Shown: positions 55,027 to 64,000 of the stretch, in pieces
How the letters are laid out: the number at the start of each line of letters is the position of its first letter
Numbering within the stretch: the stretch's first letter is position 1
Assembly (NCBI GenBank): GCA_021732445.1
Contig: JAKFUZ010000005.1
Span: 1-64,000, forward strand
Direction: 5' to 3'
From: Sphingomonas sp.
Lineage (GTDB): Bacteria > Pseudomonadota > Alphaproteobacteria > Sphingomonadales > Sphingomonadaceae
DNA length: 64,000 nt
The notes under the pieces: generated by a model
Databases searched by the model: none
Told to the model about the DNA's origin: nothing
Seen by the model: the letters and a program-made list of their open reading frames with translations, nothing else
Position numbers and translations under genes: made by a program

Positions 55027-55272
55027 CTACGCGCCGTCGGTAAACGAGGCGTTGATGGCCGTTGGAGGGTCTACCCGAAAAGCCGGTATATCGCCTTGCA
55101 AGAACGCGGATAATTGCCGTCCGGCCGCCTCGGCGACCGCGCGCAGCTCGCCTTGGGCCGCCGGATCATCGGCCAGGACGATGATGGCACCCGCGCCCTC
55201 CCGCAGCGCGCGCGCCAGCCGGATCGCCGGCCAGGGGCACCGCAGCCCTCGTGCGTCGAGCGTAACGCTCAC
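55027..55272 (-). CDS. TusA-family sulfurtransferase
   Basis: 81 aa from GTG 55272 (GTGA overlap with der). The TusA motif is DARGLRCPWPAIRLARALRE with Cys12 or so as the persulfide site. Known TusA proteins pass sulfur for tRNA thiolation or cofactor synthesis. Short and canonical. Confidence 0.9.
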   Translation of the reverse strand: MSVTLDARGLRCPWPAIRLARALREGAGAIIVLADDPAAQGELRAVAEAAGRQLSAFLQGDIPAFRVDPPTAINASFTDGA

Positions 55273-56633
55273 GAATCAAATGGGTTTTTCGGCGCTCGCA
55301 GGGTCAGCCGCACGGGCACCGCGCCAAAACCAAGATCGCGCCTGATGCCGTTTACTAGATAGCGCTGATAGCTGTCGGGCAATTGGTCGACACGGGTGCC
55401 GAACAGCACAAAACCGGGCGGGCGTGTTTTCGCCTGCGTGAGGTAACGCAACTTTATCCGCTTGCCGCCGGGCGCGGGCGGCGGATTGGCCTCCACCGCG
55501 CGCTCGAACCAGCGGTTCAGCTCACCCGTGCCGATGCGGCGCGACCACGCCTCGCGCGATTCGAACGCAACGGCGATAAGCTGGTCGATACCCTTGCCGG
55601 TTGCGCCGGAAATGGTGAGCACGGGCAGCCCCTTGACCTGCGACAGGCCATCTTCAAGCGCGGCCCGCACGCCGTTGAACAGGCTGCTGGCATTTTCGGC
55701 GACGTCCCATTTGTTGAGCGCGATGACGAGCGCGCGGCCTTCCTGCAGCACCCGGTCGGCGATCTTCAGATCCTGCACTTCAAGCCCGCGTGTGGCATCA
55801 AGCAGCAGCACGACGACCTCGGCAAAATCAATTGCGTGGAGCGCGTCTGCGACCGAGAGCTTTTCCAGCTTGTCCTGCACATTGGCGCGCTTGCGCATGC
55901 CCGCTGTGTCGATCAGCCGCACCTGGCGCGTGCCGCCCTTTGGATCGCGCCACGCCCAGTCAATCGCAATGGAATCGCGGGTAATGCCGGCTTCCGGGCC
56001 GGTAATCAGCCGGTCTTCTCCGAGAATTTTGTTAATCAGCGTGGACTTGCCGGCATTTGGCCGCCCGACAATTGCCAGCTTGAGCGGGGCATTCGGGTTG
56101 TCGTCATCCTCGGGTGCAGCCGCTTCGGCTTTGCCGTCAAGATGCGGCAGCAGCGCTTCGAATAGGTCGCCCAACCCCTCGCCATGTTCGGCCGAAAGCT
56201 GCACCGGGTCGCCAAAACCGAGCGCCAGCGACTCGATGACGCCCACGTCGCCCGCGCGCCCTTCTGCCTTGTTGGCGACCAGCACGATGGGGGTGGCGGA
56301 CCCGCGCAGCCAGCGCGCAATCTCCTCGTCAAGCGGCACGATTCCGGCGCGTGCGTCGATCAGGAACAGCGCGACATCGGCCATTTTGACCGCGGCCTCG
56401 GTCTGCTGCCGCATCCGCCCGGGCAGTGTATCGGGGTCTTCATCCTCATAGCCGGCGGTGTCAATGATGCGAAAGTCGAGGCCGATCAGGCTTGCATCGC
56501 CCTCCCGCCGATCCCGCGTTACGCCGGGCCGGTCATCGACCAGCGCCAGCTTTTTGCCAACCAGCCGGTTGAAAAGCGTCGATTTGCCGACATTGGGTCG
56601 GCCGATAATTGCCACAACGGGGAGGTTTGCCAT
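55269..56633 (-). CDS. der: Ribosome biogenesis GTPase Der/EngA
   Basis: 454 aa. Two GTPase domains: GRPNVGKSTLFNRL (about 10-24) and GRPNAGKSTLINKI (about 190), each with DRPGVTR/DxxG-type switches (IDTAGYED, LIDTAGMRK) and NKxE/NKWD. The C-terminal KH-like domain ends in RAPKNPFDS. Essential for 50S ribosome assembly. The tusA gene follows, coupled. Confidence 0.97.
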   Translation of the reverse strand: MANLPVVAIIGRPNVGKSTLFNRLVGKKLALVDDRPGVTRDRREGDASLIGLDFRIIDTAGYEDEDPDTLPGRMRQQTEAAVKMADVALFLIDARAGIVPLDEEIARWLRGSATPIVLVANKAEGRAGDVGVIESLALGFGDPVQLSAEHGEGLGDLFEALLPHLDGKAEAAAPEDDDNPNAPLKLAIVGRPNAGKSTLINKILGEDRLITGPEAGITRDSIAIDWAWRDPKGGTRQVRLIDTAGMRKRANVQDKLEKLSVADALHAIDFAEVVVLLLDATRGLEVQDLKIADRVLQEGRALVIALNKWDVAENASSLFNGVRAALEDGLSQVKGLPVLTISGATGKGIDQLIAVAFESREAWSRRIGTGELNRWFERAVEANPPPAPGGKRIKLRYLTQAKTRPPGFVLFGTRVDQLPDSYQRYLVNGIRRDLGFGAVPVRLTLRAPKNPFDS

Positions 56634-56706
56634 CCGCGCCTTCTAGCGGCTTGGCAAAATTTCACCAGCCACGACCCGCGCACGCGCGCCCGGCTGGGGT
56701 AACGTC

Positions 56707-58032
56707 TTACCGATAGGCGGAAATTCGCCCCTTCTGGTCGATCACATACAGCATGTTGTTGGCAACGACCGGCGGCAGCGTAATCGCCGTATTGCCCTTG
56801 ATCCGGTTGAGAATTTTGCCATCGGCCGGCGATATTTCCTCAAGGATACCAAGCGAGCTTGCCGCAAAAAGCCGGCCGCCGGCCAGCACTGGCCCCACCC
56901 AGTTGACTGGCCCCTTGCGCTTCTTGGCATTTCTGAACGCGCCGATGTCGCTGATCCAGCGCACCTTGCCATTGGCGCGCGACAGGCACACCATCTGGCC
57001 GGTATCGGTTACGACGAAAAGCCATTCTCCAGCGATCCACGGCGTTGAGATGCCGGCAAAATTCTGCTCCCATAAACGCTGCCCGGTGGTCAGTTCCAGC
57101 GCCACCATGCGCCCGCCCTGCCCGACCGCATAGACGCGGGTGCCGTCAATCACCGGGTCGGCATCAATATCGGCGAGGCTCGAGACCGACGTCGAAATGC
57201 TCGATCGTGAAAGCGTGTCCTGCCAGAGTTGCTGGCCATTTTCATACCGATAGGCATTGAGCTCGCCCGACGAAAGCCCGGCGACAACCGTGCCGCGCCC
57301 GGCCGCAGGCGCCGCCACGCCAAACACCCCTTGCGATTCCAGCGAGCCCGAGCGCGTCCATTGCACGCTGCCATCGGCCTGCGAAAGGGCGAACAGCTCG
57401 TTATCCTGGCTGAGCAAATACAAGGCGCCATTGGCGACGCTGGGCGCGCCACGCAGCGGCCCGCCGGGCTTGACCCGCCACAATTCTGCACCGTCCGCCG
57501 CGCTGAGCGCCACCACATCGCCCAGGCCCGTGGTCGCAAATAATTTGCCATCGTCAACGCTCACACCGCCGCCAAACCGCGCCTCGCGGTTGAGCTTGCC
57601 GGGCGACAATGGCTTGGTCCACAGTGCCTTGCCCGTATCGGCGGCAAAGGCGTGAACGACTGCGTTCACGTCAACCACGAACAGCTTGTTGTCGGCCACC
57701 ACCGGTGCCGCACCAAGCCGTTCGCGGTTCGATCCGCCATTGATGCTGGCGCTCCAGGCACGCCGGAGCGACTGCCCCAGCGCCAGATGACCCAGCGACT
57801 TGGTCGCATTGCCGCCTGACTGCGCCCAGCTCGAATTGACCTCGGGCGGCGGCAGCAGCACTTGCACATTGGCAATTGTCGGGTCGGTGGCAACGCCGTT
57901 TTCCGACACCAGGATCGCCACGCGATTTCCCAAGGTGGGGGTTTTGAGCTTGCCACCACCCTTGAACACACCGCAGGCGCTGAGCGCGACGAGTGCCGCA
58001 ATGGCGACAGGCCCGCTAACTGACTTCATCAT
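56707..58032 (-). CDS. bamB: Outer-membrane assembly lipoprotein BamB
   Basis: 441 aa from ATG 58032 (ATGA overlap with yfgM). Lipobox VALSACG near residue 20, then an eight-bladed PQQ-type beta-propeller (repeats such as DTGKALWTK, DGAELWRVKPGGPLRGAPSV, NGQQLWQDTL, TGQRLWEQNFA and NGKVRWISDI). A subunit of the Bam complex that inserts outer-membrane proteins. Gene order yfgM-bamB then der is conserved. Confidence 0.94.
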   Translation of the reverse strand: MMKSVSGPVAIAALVALSACGVFKGGGKLKTPTLGNRVAILVSENGVATDPTIANVQVLLPPPEVNSSWAQSGGNATKSLGHLALGQSLRRAWSASINGGSNRERLGAAPVVADNKLFVVDVNAVVHAFAADTGKALWTKPLSPGKLNREARFGGGVSVDDGKLFATTGLGDVVALSAADGAELWRVKPGGPLRGAPSVANGALYLLSQDNELFALSQADGSVQWTRSGSLESQGVFGVAAPAAGRGTVVAGLSSGELNAYRYENGQQLWQDTLSRSSISTSVSSLADIDADPVIDGTRVYAVGQGGRMVALELTTGQRLWEQNFAGISTPWIAGEWLFVVTDTGQMVCLSRANGKVRWISDIGAFRNAKKRKGPVNWVGPVLAGGRLFAASSLGILEEISPADGKILNRIKGNTAITLPPVVANNMLYVIDQKGRISAYR

Positions 58033-58730
58033 TGCGGCTTTTTTTCCTCGCTCTGGTCAACAGCATCCACGCCCAGCGTGCCGGCCATCTGCACGGCGCG
58101 CCGCCGGAGCGATTCCGGCACACGCTCGTCGCGCGCGATTTTGCCGAACAACGCACCCGCCTGCGCCGCCTTGCCCATCCGCAAATAGGCAATGGCCACC
58201 ATCTCGCCGGCGCTGCCAAGCCACGGGCCGCCATCTGTCACCAGCGGCTTTAACCGGTCGATCACCTTTTGCGGCGCAAGCTCATCAAATTCGGCCGATG
58301 TCTGGCGGACAAGTGCCAGATCACGAAGCGGCTGGCCGATTCCGGTATCATTGGCAATCGTCGCAAATTTAGCCGCTGCGCCCTTCAGGTCGTTTTTCTG
58401 AAGCAGCAGATCGGCCTGGGTGAAGCGTGCCATCGCGCGGTATCCGGCAATGTCGGCGCTCGCCAGGTCCGCAAGCGGCTTGGCGGTCGCCTTTTCATCG
58501 CCGCTGCCAAGCTTTTCGAACACCAGGCCGAATTGCTCGCCCTGTGTGCCCGCGACCTGCCTTATGTGGTTCTGCCACAGCAAAATGCCGCCAAAAATTG
58601 CCAGGCCGAGCGCAATCGCGCCGCCCAGGAGCAGCCCGTAACGCCGGCCCATGCGCGCCATCTGGTCGCGGCGCAGTTCCTCATCGACTTCGCGGAGAAA
58701 GGCTTCGTTGGTTTCCGGCGTGACAGCCAA
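58029..58730 (-). CDS. YfgM-like tetratricopeptide membrane protein
   Basis: 233 aa from TTG 58730, with GGAG 9 bases upstream and the family's VTPETNEAFLREVDEELRRDQ just after; the open frame extends further up but without family sequence. One membrane helix (GLLLGGAIALGLAIFGGIL, about 30-50) and a periplasmic helical TPR-like domain. YfgM binds periplasmic clients near the Sec translocon. It precedes bamB as in many proteobacteria. Confidence 0.87.
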   Translation of the reverse strand: MAVTPETNEAFLREVDEELRRDQMARMGRRYGLLLGGAIALGLAIFGGILLWQNHIRQVAGTQGEQFGLVFEKLGSGDEKATAKPLADLASADIAGYRAMARFTQADLLLQKNDLKGAAAKFATIANDTGIGQPLRDLALVRQTSAEFDELAPQKVIDRLKPLVTDGGPWLGSAGEMVAIAYLRMGKAAQAGALFGKIARDERVPESLRRRAVQMAGTLGVDAVDQSEEKKPQ

Positions 58731-58795
58731 GTGGTGAACTCCAAAATCGGGTAAAGGCGCGGACCCTAGCCGCGACGCCAACAAAACGGAAGCGA

Positions 58796-59656
58796 TCAAT
58801 CCTTCGGCCGATAAACCTGCTCGCCACCGGGAAAAGTGCGCGCACGCACCTCGACCGCATAGGTTTCAACCGCGGCAGAAATACGGCCAGCCATGTCGTC
58901 AAACCGCTTAACGAAGCGCGGCGTGCGGTCGAACAGGCCCAGCATGTCCTCGGCAACCAGCACTTGCCCGTCGCATTTTGCCGACGCTCCAATGCCAATC
59001 GACGGCACGTCAATCGTCGACGTGATTTGCTCGGCCAGGGGTTCGACCACCCCCTCCACCACCATGGCAAAAGCGCCGGCCTGCGAAATTGCCTTCGCGT
59101 CATCCAGAATCCGCGCAAATTCTGCCTGTGTGCGCCCGCGCGCGCCATAGCCGCCAAGCTGGTTCACCGCCTGCGGGGTAAGCCCGACATGCCCCATGAC
59201 CGGAATGCCACGCGCGGACAGGAAGCCGACCGTGGGCGCCATTGCCTGCCCGCCTTCCAGCTTTACGGCAGCCGCGCCCGTTTCCTTCAATAGGCGGGCA
59301 GCGCTGGCAAATGCCTGTTCGGGAGACACCTCGTAGCTGCCAAACGGCATGTCGATGACGACCACGCTATGATAGCTGCCACGCACCACCGCGGCCCCAT
59401 GCGCCGCCATCATCTCCAGCGTGACCGCCACGGTGGAGGGCAGGCCGTAAATCACCTGGCCCAAACTGTCCCCCACGAGCAGCATGTCGCAATGCGGATC
59501 AAGCAATTGCGCCATCCGAACGGTGTAGGCGGTCAGCATCACCAGCGGATCGCCGCCCTTGCGCGCGCGAATGGCGGGCACGGTAAGCCGCTTCATCGGC
59601 GTGGGCGTCGGGTTCGCGCGGCTGGTCGAGGTGTCGAGCGTGTAGGTCGTGGACAT
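58796..59656 (-). CDS. panB: Ketopantoate hydroxymethyltransferase
   Basis: 286 aa from ATG 59656. Seen: [42 protein letters not shown] with the metal-binding Asp, [46 protein letters not shown] and the catalytic Glu in MVVEGV. Makes ketopantoate in pantothenate synthesis. panC is not adjacent. Confidence 0.96.
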   Translation of the reverse strand: MSTTYTLDTSTSRANPTPTPMKRLTVPAIRARKGGDPLVMLTAYTVRMAQLLDPHCDMLLVGDSLGQVIYGLPSTVAVTLEMMAAHGAAVVRGSYHSVVVIDMPFGSYEVSPEQAFASAARLLKETGAAAVKLEGGQAMAPTVGFLSARGIPVMGHVGLTPQAVNQLGGYGARGRTQAEFARILDDAKAISQAGAFAMVVEGVVEPLAEQITSTIDVPSIGIGASAKCDGQVLVAEDMLGLFDRTPRFVKRFDDMAGRISAAVETYAVEVRARTFPGGEQVYRPKD

Positions 59657-59772
59657 GCACAAGCTGATAGCCGCTTGCCCCTTACAGCGCCAGTGCGGGC
59701 GGCAGGTCGCTTGGCCCATGCCGCGGGCGCACCGGCAAACGACGGGCTTTCGTCGCGCGGCTGCGCGCTGAC

Positions 59773-60210
59773 TTAGCCCAACCACCCTTTCGCTGCCGCG
59801 CGGCGTGCGCCCCACAAGGCAAGTGCTGAAACAACGGCGATGAAGATCGGGAACGGCAGCACCGTGCCCGCACCTTTGTGCGCAATGATATCGGTCGCCG
59901 CGAACAGATAGCCGAACTGCACAACCACCGCCGCAAGCGACAGCGCGAGCAGCACAATCGCGGACCGCGACCGGACGAGCAGCGCCAGCGCACCGAGCAG
60001 CCCCGCGCCCACACCCAGCGCGTAACAATAATTGTACCATGCGGGCAGCGACGCCATCAGCGCGCGATCATAATCGGTGGCATCCGCCGCCCAGTCGGCA
60101 CCCAGCCGGAATTGCAGATAGCAGAAATAACAGCCCACCGCGTTCCACGCCGCAAGCAAGGCAACCGTTGCGAGATGCCACAATGGCGGCATCGATTTCA
60201 CGATAGTCAT
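59773..60210 (-). CDS. Hypothetical four-helix membrane protein
   Basis: 145 aa. Four hydrophobic segments at about 12-30, 58-76, 82-102 and 115-134. A conserved-looking [16 protein letters not shown] stretch with two Cys lies in the first loop. No family named. Next to panB and a DUF427 gene on the same strand. Confidence 0.7.
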   Translation of the reverse strand: MTIVKSMPPLWHLATVALLAAWNAVGCYFCYLQFRLGADWAADATDYDRALMASLPAWYNYCYALGVGAGLLGALALLVRSRSAIVLLALSLAAVVVQFGYLFAATDIIAHKGAGTVLPFPIFIAVVSALALWGARRAAAKGWLG

Positions 60211-60286
60211 GATGGCCTACCCCCCAAAAAAATTTGCGGGGAAACTGTGCGCCCGGCCGCGTCGGCTGGCAACACCGCGCTACCAA

Positions 60287-60568
60287 TCAGGCGACCTTTA
60301 CGCCCTTCCAAAAGGCCAAGCGGCCTTTGATCTCGGCGGCGGCCGATTTCGGCTCGGGATAATACCAGGCGGCGTCGGGGTTGCGCTTTCCATCAACGAT
60401 CAGCGTCTTGTAGCTGGCCGTGCCCTTCCAAGGGCAGGTTGATTGCGTGCTGCTGTCTTCAAGCAACGCCTGATCGACGGAATCCGCGGGGAAATAATGG
60501 TTGCCCTCAACGACGACAGTTTCATCAGAGCGCGCGATGACGGCGCCGTTCCAGGTGGCGGTTGGCAT
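60287..60568 (-). CDS. DUF427 protein
   Basis: 93 aa from ATG 60568 (AAGGAG 9 bases upstream). The start ATWNGAVIARSDETVVVEGN and STCPWKGTASYKTLIVDGK and NPDAAWYYPEPKSAAAEIKG are the standard DUF427 pattern. Small beta-rich cytoplasmic protein; function unknown. Confidence 0.92.
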   Translation of the reverse strand: MPTATWNGAVIARSDETVVVEGNHYFPADSVDQALLEDSSTQSTCPWKGTASYKTLIVDGKRNPDAAWYYPEPKSAAAEIKGRLAFWKGVKVA

Positions 60569-60632
60569 GGGGTAAAACTCCTTGAAAGCCGATGATGATA
60601 TCATGTCGATGACCGGCATCCGCAAGCCGCGC

Positions 60633-60992
60633 TCACGCAAAGAAAGCGGCATAGCGTTCCGGTGCAAAGCCGATCAGCAGCGCCTCACCCCGCACCAGCA
60701 CCGGGCGCTTTATCATCGCCGGTTGCGCCAGCATCAGCGCGACCGCGCGCGCCGCGTCAACCGCTTCCTTGTCGCCAGCGGGCAGCGCGCGAAACGTGGT
60801 GCCAGCGCGGTTCAGCACGGTCTCCCACCCCGCGCGCGCCACCCAGGCACGCAGCGATGCCTCGTCGACGCCCGCCACCCGATAATCATGAAAGGCGTGC
60901 ACCACGCCGTGCGCGTCCAGCCAGGCCCGTGCCTTTTTCATCGTGTCGCAGTTCCTGATGCCGAAGATCGTTACGCCGGGTGCTTCCATCAT
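60633..60992 (-). CDS. ArsC/YffB-like thioredoxin-fold protein
   Basis: 119 aa from ATG 60992 (GGAGGAAG upstream). Core: TIFGIRNCDTMKKARAWLD with Cys near residue 14, and KRPVLVRGEALLIGF near 95. It lacks the full arsenate-reductase active site set, so YffB/Spx-like proteins of unknown function fit better. Divergent from the ABC transporter genes. Confidence 0.85.
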   Translation of the reverse strand: MMEAPGVTIFGIRNCDTMKKARAWLDAHGVVHAFHDYRVAGVDEASLRAWVARAGWETVLNRAGTTFRALPAGDKEAVDAARAVALMLAQPAMIKRPVLVRGEALLIGFAPERYAAFFA

Positions 60993-61096
60993 TGCTGTTC
61001 TTCCTCCTCGCTCTTGCTGGAAAACTTGCACAATAAAGCGCTATACTCAACTAACACGCTTCGGCTAAGGTGGGTGCCACAACCGAAAGGATGATG

Positions 61097-61990
61097 ATGC
61101 TCGAACTCGCCAATGTCTCGCATGTTTACCCCAATGGCACGCGCGCGCTAGACGATGTGACACTGTCGGTGCCCAAGGGCATGTACGGGCTGCTCGGGCC
61201 AAATGGCGCCGGCAAATCAACCCTGATGCGCACGGTTGCGACCTTGCAGACGCCGACCGCCGGCAGCATCCGTTTCGGCGACATAGATGTTATCGCGAAC
61301 CCTGAGGCGGTGCGCGAGCGGCTGGGCTATCTGCCGCAGGATTTCGGGGTGTATCCGCGGGTGTCAGCCTATGACATGCTCGATCATATGGCGGTTCTGA
61401 AGGGCATTGCCTCGGCGGCCGATCGCAAGGCAACGGTGGAGACATTGCTCAACCAGACCAATTTGTGGGCCGTCCGCAAAAAGGCGATTGCCGGCTTTTC
61501 GGGCGGCATGCGACAGCGCTTCGGCATTGCGCAGGCGCTGATCGGCAACCCGCAGCTCATTATTGTGGACGAGCCGACCGCCGGCCTCGACCCGGAAGAG
61601 CGCAACCGGTTTCTCAACCTGCTCGCCGAAATTGGCGAGGATGTCGTCATCATCCTGTCTACCCATATTGTCGATGACGTCGCCGATTTGTGCCCGCGCA
61701 TGGCGGTGCTGGCGGGCGGGCGCATTCAGCTCGAAGGCGCTCCGCTCGACCTGATCGCTCGGTCGCGCGGGACGGTGTGGGCCAAAACCATCGGTCGCGA
61801 TGAGATGGCCGATTATGCGACCGCGCATGAGGTGATCTCCACCCGGCTGTTCGCCGGCCGCACCATCATCCACATTTTGTCGGATACAGACCCGGAAAAT
61901 GGGTTTACCGCTGTCGATGGCGGGCTGGAGGACGTGTATTTCGCCACGCTTGCCCGGTCGCGCCGCGCAGCGCCCGCCCACGCCGCCTAA
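61097..61990 (+). CDS. ABC transporter ATP-binding protein
   Basis: 297 aa from ATG 61097 (AAAGG 6 bases upstream; two earlier ATGs at 61091 and 61094 are too close). Walker A GLLGPNGAGKSTLM, Q-loop LPQDFGVYP, signature FSGGMRQRFGIAQAL, Walker B LIIVDEPTAGLDPEERN and the STHIVDD switch are present. A CcmA/NatA-like ATPase for the ABC-2 permease next to it. Confidence 0.93.
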   Translation: MLELANVSHVYPNGTRALDDVTLSVPKGMYGLLGPNGAGKSTLMRTVATLQTPTAGSIRFGDIDVIANPEAVRERLGYLPQDFGVYPRVSAYDMLDHMAVLKGIASAADRKATVETLLNQTNLWAVRKKAIAGFSGGMRQRFGIAQALIGNPQLIIVDEPTAGLDPEERNRFLNLLAEIGEDVVIILSTHIVDDVADLCPRMAVLAGGRIQLEGAPLDLIARSRGTVWAKTIGRDEMADYATAHEVISTRLFAGRTIIHILSDTDPENGFTAVDGGLEDVYFATLARSRRAAPAHAA

Positions 61991-62008
61991 CCGGGAGAAA
62001 CCCGCGCC

Positions 62009-64000
62009 ATGTTTGCAAAAATCGCTGCGTTCGAGCTGCGCTACCAGTTTCGCAACCCGGTTTTCTGGGTGGTTGGCATTTTGTTTTTCCTGCTGACGTT
62101 CGGCTCGGTGACGATCGAGCAAGTCAGCATCGGTGGCGGTGGCAACGTGCACAAAAACGGCCCGTTTGCAATTATCCAGACGCACCTGATTCTCACGCTG
62201 TTCTACATGTTCGTGACAACGGCCTTTGTCGCCAATGTCATCGTGCGCGACGACGAGAGCGGCTTTGGCCCCATGGTTCGCTCCACCCGCGTGACCAGGT
62301 TCGACTATTTGATTGCCCGGTTCGCGGGCGCGTTTGCCGCCGGCGCTATCGCGTTTCTTTCGGTGCCGGTCGCGATCTGGATTGGCTCGTTCATGCCATG
62401 GGTCGATTCGGAAACGCTGGGCCCGAACATGCTCGGCGCCTATGGCTTTGCCTATTTCGTCATGGCGCTGCCCAACATCTTCATCACCTCGGCAATCTTC
62501 TTTGCAGTTGCCACCATGACTCGCTCGATGATGTATTCCTATGTCGGGGTAGTCGTGTTTCTGGCACTTTACGGTATCGTGCTGACCCTGCTGCGCCAGC
62601 TCCCCGATTTTCGCGAATGGGGCGGCTATGTCGAGCCGTTCGGCATTGGCGCGTTTGCTACGGCCACCCGCTATTGGACGACGAGCGACTCAAACACGCT
62701 TACACCGCCGCTGGGCGGCATGCCGCTCGTCAACCGGCTGCTTTGGACCGGCGTGGGCATCGCTGCGCTCACGCTCGCCTATGCACGGTTTTCATTCACC
62801 GAGCGCGGCGCCTCAAAGCGCGCGCTGCGCCGCCAGGAAAAGCGCGCGGCGAAACTTGCAGCGACCGCGCCACTGATCGTCGCCACGTTGCCGCCCGTTA
62901 CGCCTGCCGCAGCCGGCTGGGCGCGGCTGACGCAGCGCATGCGCTTTGAAATGGCGCTGGTGTTCAAAAGCCCGGCATTTTTCGTGCTGATGCTGATCGG
63001 GCTGCTCAATGCGGGCCTCGACCTGTATTTTGCCAACCAGATTTATGGAACGCCGCCACGCCCGCTGACCTTTTCACTCATCAGCACGCTGAGCGGCTCT
63101 TTCAGCATCATTCCGGTCATCATCGCCATCTATTATTCGGGCGAGCTTGTGTGGCGTGATCGCGAGCGCAAGATGCACGAGATTATCGACTCAACCTCGC
63201 TGCCGAACTGGGCCTATCTGGTGCCCAAGGTGCTGGCGGTCGCGGCAGTGCTGTGTTCAACCATTATCGCCAGCATGATCGCGGCGATCATCGTGCAGCT
63301 TGCGCGCGGGCAAACCGACCTCGCGCTCGGCGGCTATCTGAGCTGGTACGTGTTGCCCAATTCTGTGGACATGATCCTGCTCGCCATTCTGGCAGTGTTC
63401 GTGCAGGCGCTCAGCCCCAACAAATATGTCGGCTGGGCGGTGATGGTCGTGTATTTCGTTGCCACCATCACGCTCGGCAATATCGGCTTCGAGCACCCGC
63501 TCTATACCTATGGCGCAACCACACCCAACCCGTTGTCGGACATGAACGGCAACAATCTGGGCGCCGGCGGGGCGTGGATGCTGCGGCTATACTGGTCGGG
63601 GATCGCGCTCATTATGGCGGTCGGTGCGCATCTGCTGTGGCGGCGGGGCACGGCGGTGTCGCTCACCAACCGGCTGAAGCGCGCGCCCGCGCGGCTGCTG
63701 GGCATACCCGGCGCGCTACTGGGGCTGGGTGTGCTCACATCGGCGGCGAGCGGCGCCTTCATCTTTTACAACACCAATGTGCTGAACCAATATCGCACCG
63801 CCGACGACGGCGACAGGCGGCTGGCGGGCTATGAGCGGAAATATCTGAAGTATGAAAACCTGCCTCAGCCCTCCACCACCGACATCAAGCTCGCGATTGA
63901 GCTGTTTCCGCACGACAAGCGCATGGAAGTCAAAGGCAGCTACGCGCTTGTGAACGACACCGGCGCGCCGCTCAGCGACCTGCATGTGCGCTTTGCCGAC
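62009..64000 (+). CDS. ABC-2 permease fused to an M1-aminopeptidase-like region (partial)
   Basis: 664 codons from ATG 62009 to the edge, no stop. Two blocks of about six membrane helices (62-63.0 kb and 63.0-63.7 kb) bear the ABC-2 permease pattern (FELRYQFRNPVFWVVGILFF start, then MRFEMALVFKSPAFFVLMLI start of the second). After the last helix the text NTNVLNQYRTADDGDRRLAG, YERKYLKYENLPQPSTTDIK and LFPHDKRMEVKGSYAL is the start of the beta-sandwich of M1 peptidases known in such fusions. The catalytic HExxH lies beyond the edge. Confidence 0.85.
   Translation, partial: MFAKIAAFELRYQFRNPVFWVVGILFFLLTFGSVTIEQVSIGGGGNVHKNGPFAIIQTHLILTLFYMFVTTAFVANVIVRDDESGFGPMVRSTRVTRFDYLIARFAGAFAAGAIAFLSVPVAIWIGSFMPWVDSETLGPNMLGAYGFAYFVMALPNIFITSAIFFAVATMTRSMMYSYVGVVVFLALYGIVLTLLRQLPDFREWGGYVEPFGIGAFATATRYWTTSDSNTLTPPLGGMPLVNRLLWTGVGIAALTLAYARFSFTERGASKRALRRQEKRAAKLAATAPLIVATLPPVTPAAAGWARLTQRMRFEMALVFKSPAFFVLMLIGLLNAGLDLYFANQIYGTPPRPLTFSLISTLSGSFSIIPVIIAIYYSGELVWRDRERKMHEIIDSTSLPNWAYLVPKVLAVAAVLCSTIIASMIAAIIVQLARGQTDLALGGYLSWYVLPNSVDMILLAILAVFVQALSPNKYVGWAVMVVYFVATITLGNIGFEHPLYTYGATTPNPLSDMNGNNLGAGGAWMLRLYWSGIALIMAVGAHLLWRRGTAVSLTNRLKRAPARLLGIPGALLGLGVLTSAASGAFIFYNTNVLNQYRTADDGDRRLAGYERKYLKYENLPQPSTTDIKLAIELFPHDKRMEVKGSYALVNDTGAPLSDLHVRFAD

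Noticed and set aside
1..64000. CRISPR arrays, rRNA genes and complete tRNA genes
   Set aside because: No regularly spaced repeats and no rRNA sequence seen; the only tRNA-like sequence is the 3' fragment at 14413-14470.

Overview
The window reads as DNA from an alphaproteobacterium of the order Sphingomonadales (Sphingomonas/Sphingopyxis-like). The main reasons are a PEPxxWA-CTERM exosortase substrate (about 47.6-48.3 kb), high GC with alphaproteobacterial gene neighbourhoods (glutaredoxin-4/BolA/DUF1476, BamB/YfgM/Der, ThiS-ThiG fusion), and frequent GTG and TTG starts. Genus cannot be fixed from the sequence alone.

Bases 1-14470 are the right-hand part of an integrative/mobilisable element. 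It ends in a 3' fragment of a tRNA-Leu(CAA) gene (about 14413-14470), which looks like the element-chromosome attachment junction. From the left it holds the end of an IS3-family insertion sequence; a cnrYXH-type nickel/cobalt sensing operon (minus strand) whose outer-membrane efflux gene is cut by that IS; small conserved element genes plus a ParB-like protein; an AAA/DUF4143 ATPase; a short SSB; a VOC protein; and a Ti-type mobilisation module (traG, traD, traC facing away from the relaxase/helicase traA, with an oriT-like hairpin between them). A low-GC methyltransferase is the last cargo gene. No integrase or mating-pair-formation genes are in the window, so they lie to the left or are absent.

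From 14471 to about 20 kb the chromosome looks worn: a frameshifted SSB remnant, a membrane-CMD fusion gene, a degraded TetR gene, a lipoprotein-like formylglycine-generating enzyme, and a metallo-hydrolase operon whose last small membrane gene has two in-frame TGA codons at plausible Trp positions. Next is a type I secretion operon (TolC, ABC exporter, HlyD, then the N-terminal stub of a second TolC), followed by nadA, DUF4230 and MBL genes, a BlaI/BlaR1-like repressor-protease pair with two tandem operator-like dyads at the blaI start, and a glycosyltransferase.

From about 31.7 kb on the genes are mostly housekeeping: grx4/bolA/DUF1476, a quinone oxidoreductase, leuD and leuC with an AHL-lactonase-like MBL gene between them, a nucleotide-sugar-type epimerase, scoB/scoA with a membrane gene between them, SMP-30 and a divergent TPP enzyme, two adjacent small secreted Cys-rich proteins, thiSG, aroQ, accB, accC, a PEP-CTERM protein, purL, nitroreductase, DUF3052, DUF418, an Hpt protein, TusA, Der, BamB, a YfgM-like protein, panB, DUF427, an ArsC/YffB-like protein, and an ABC transporter whose permease is fused to what appears to be an M1-peptidase-type region running off the right edge.

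The least explained items are the TGA-containing membrane ORF (17551-17790), the BlaR1-like protein without a recognisable beta-lactam sensor and with tandem operators, the MBL gene inside leuCD, and the pair of Cys-rich secreted proteins.
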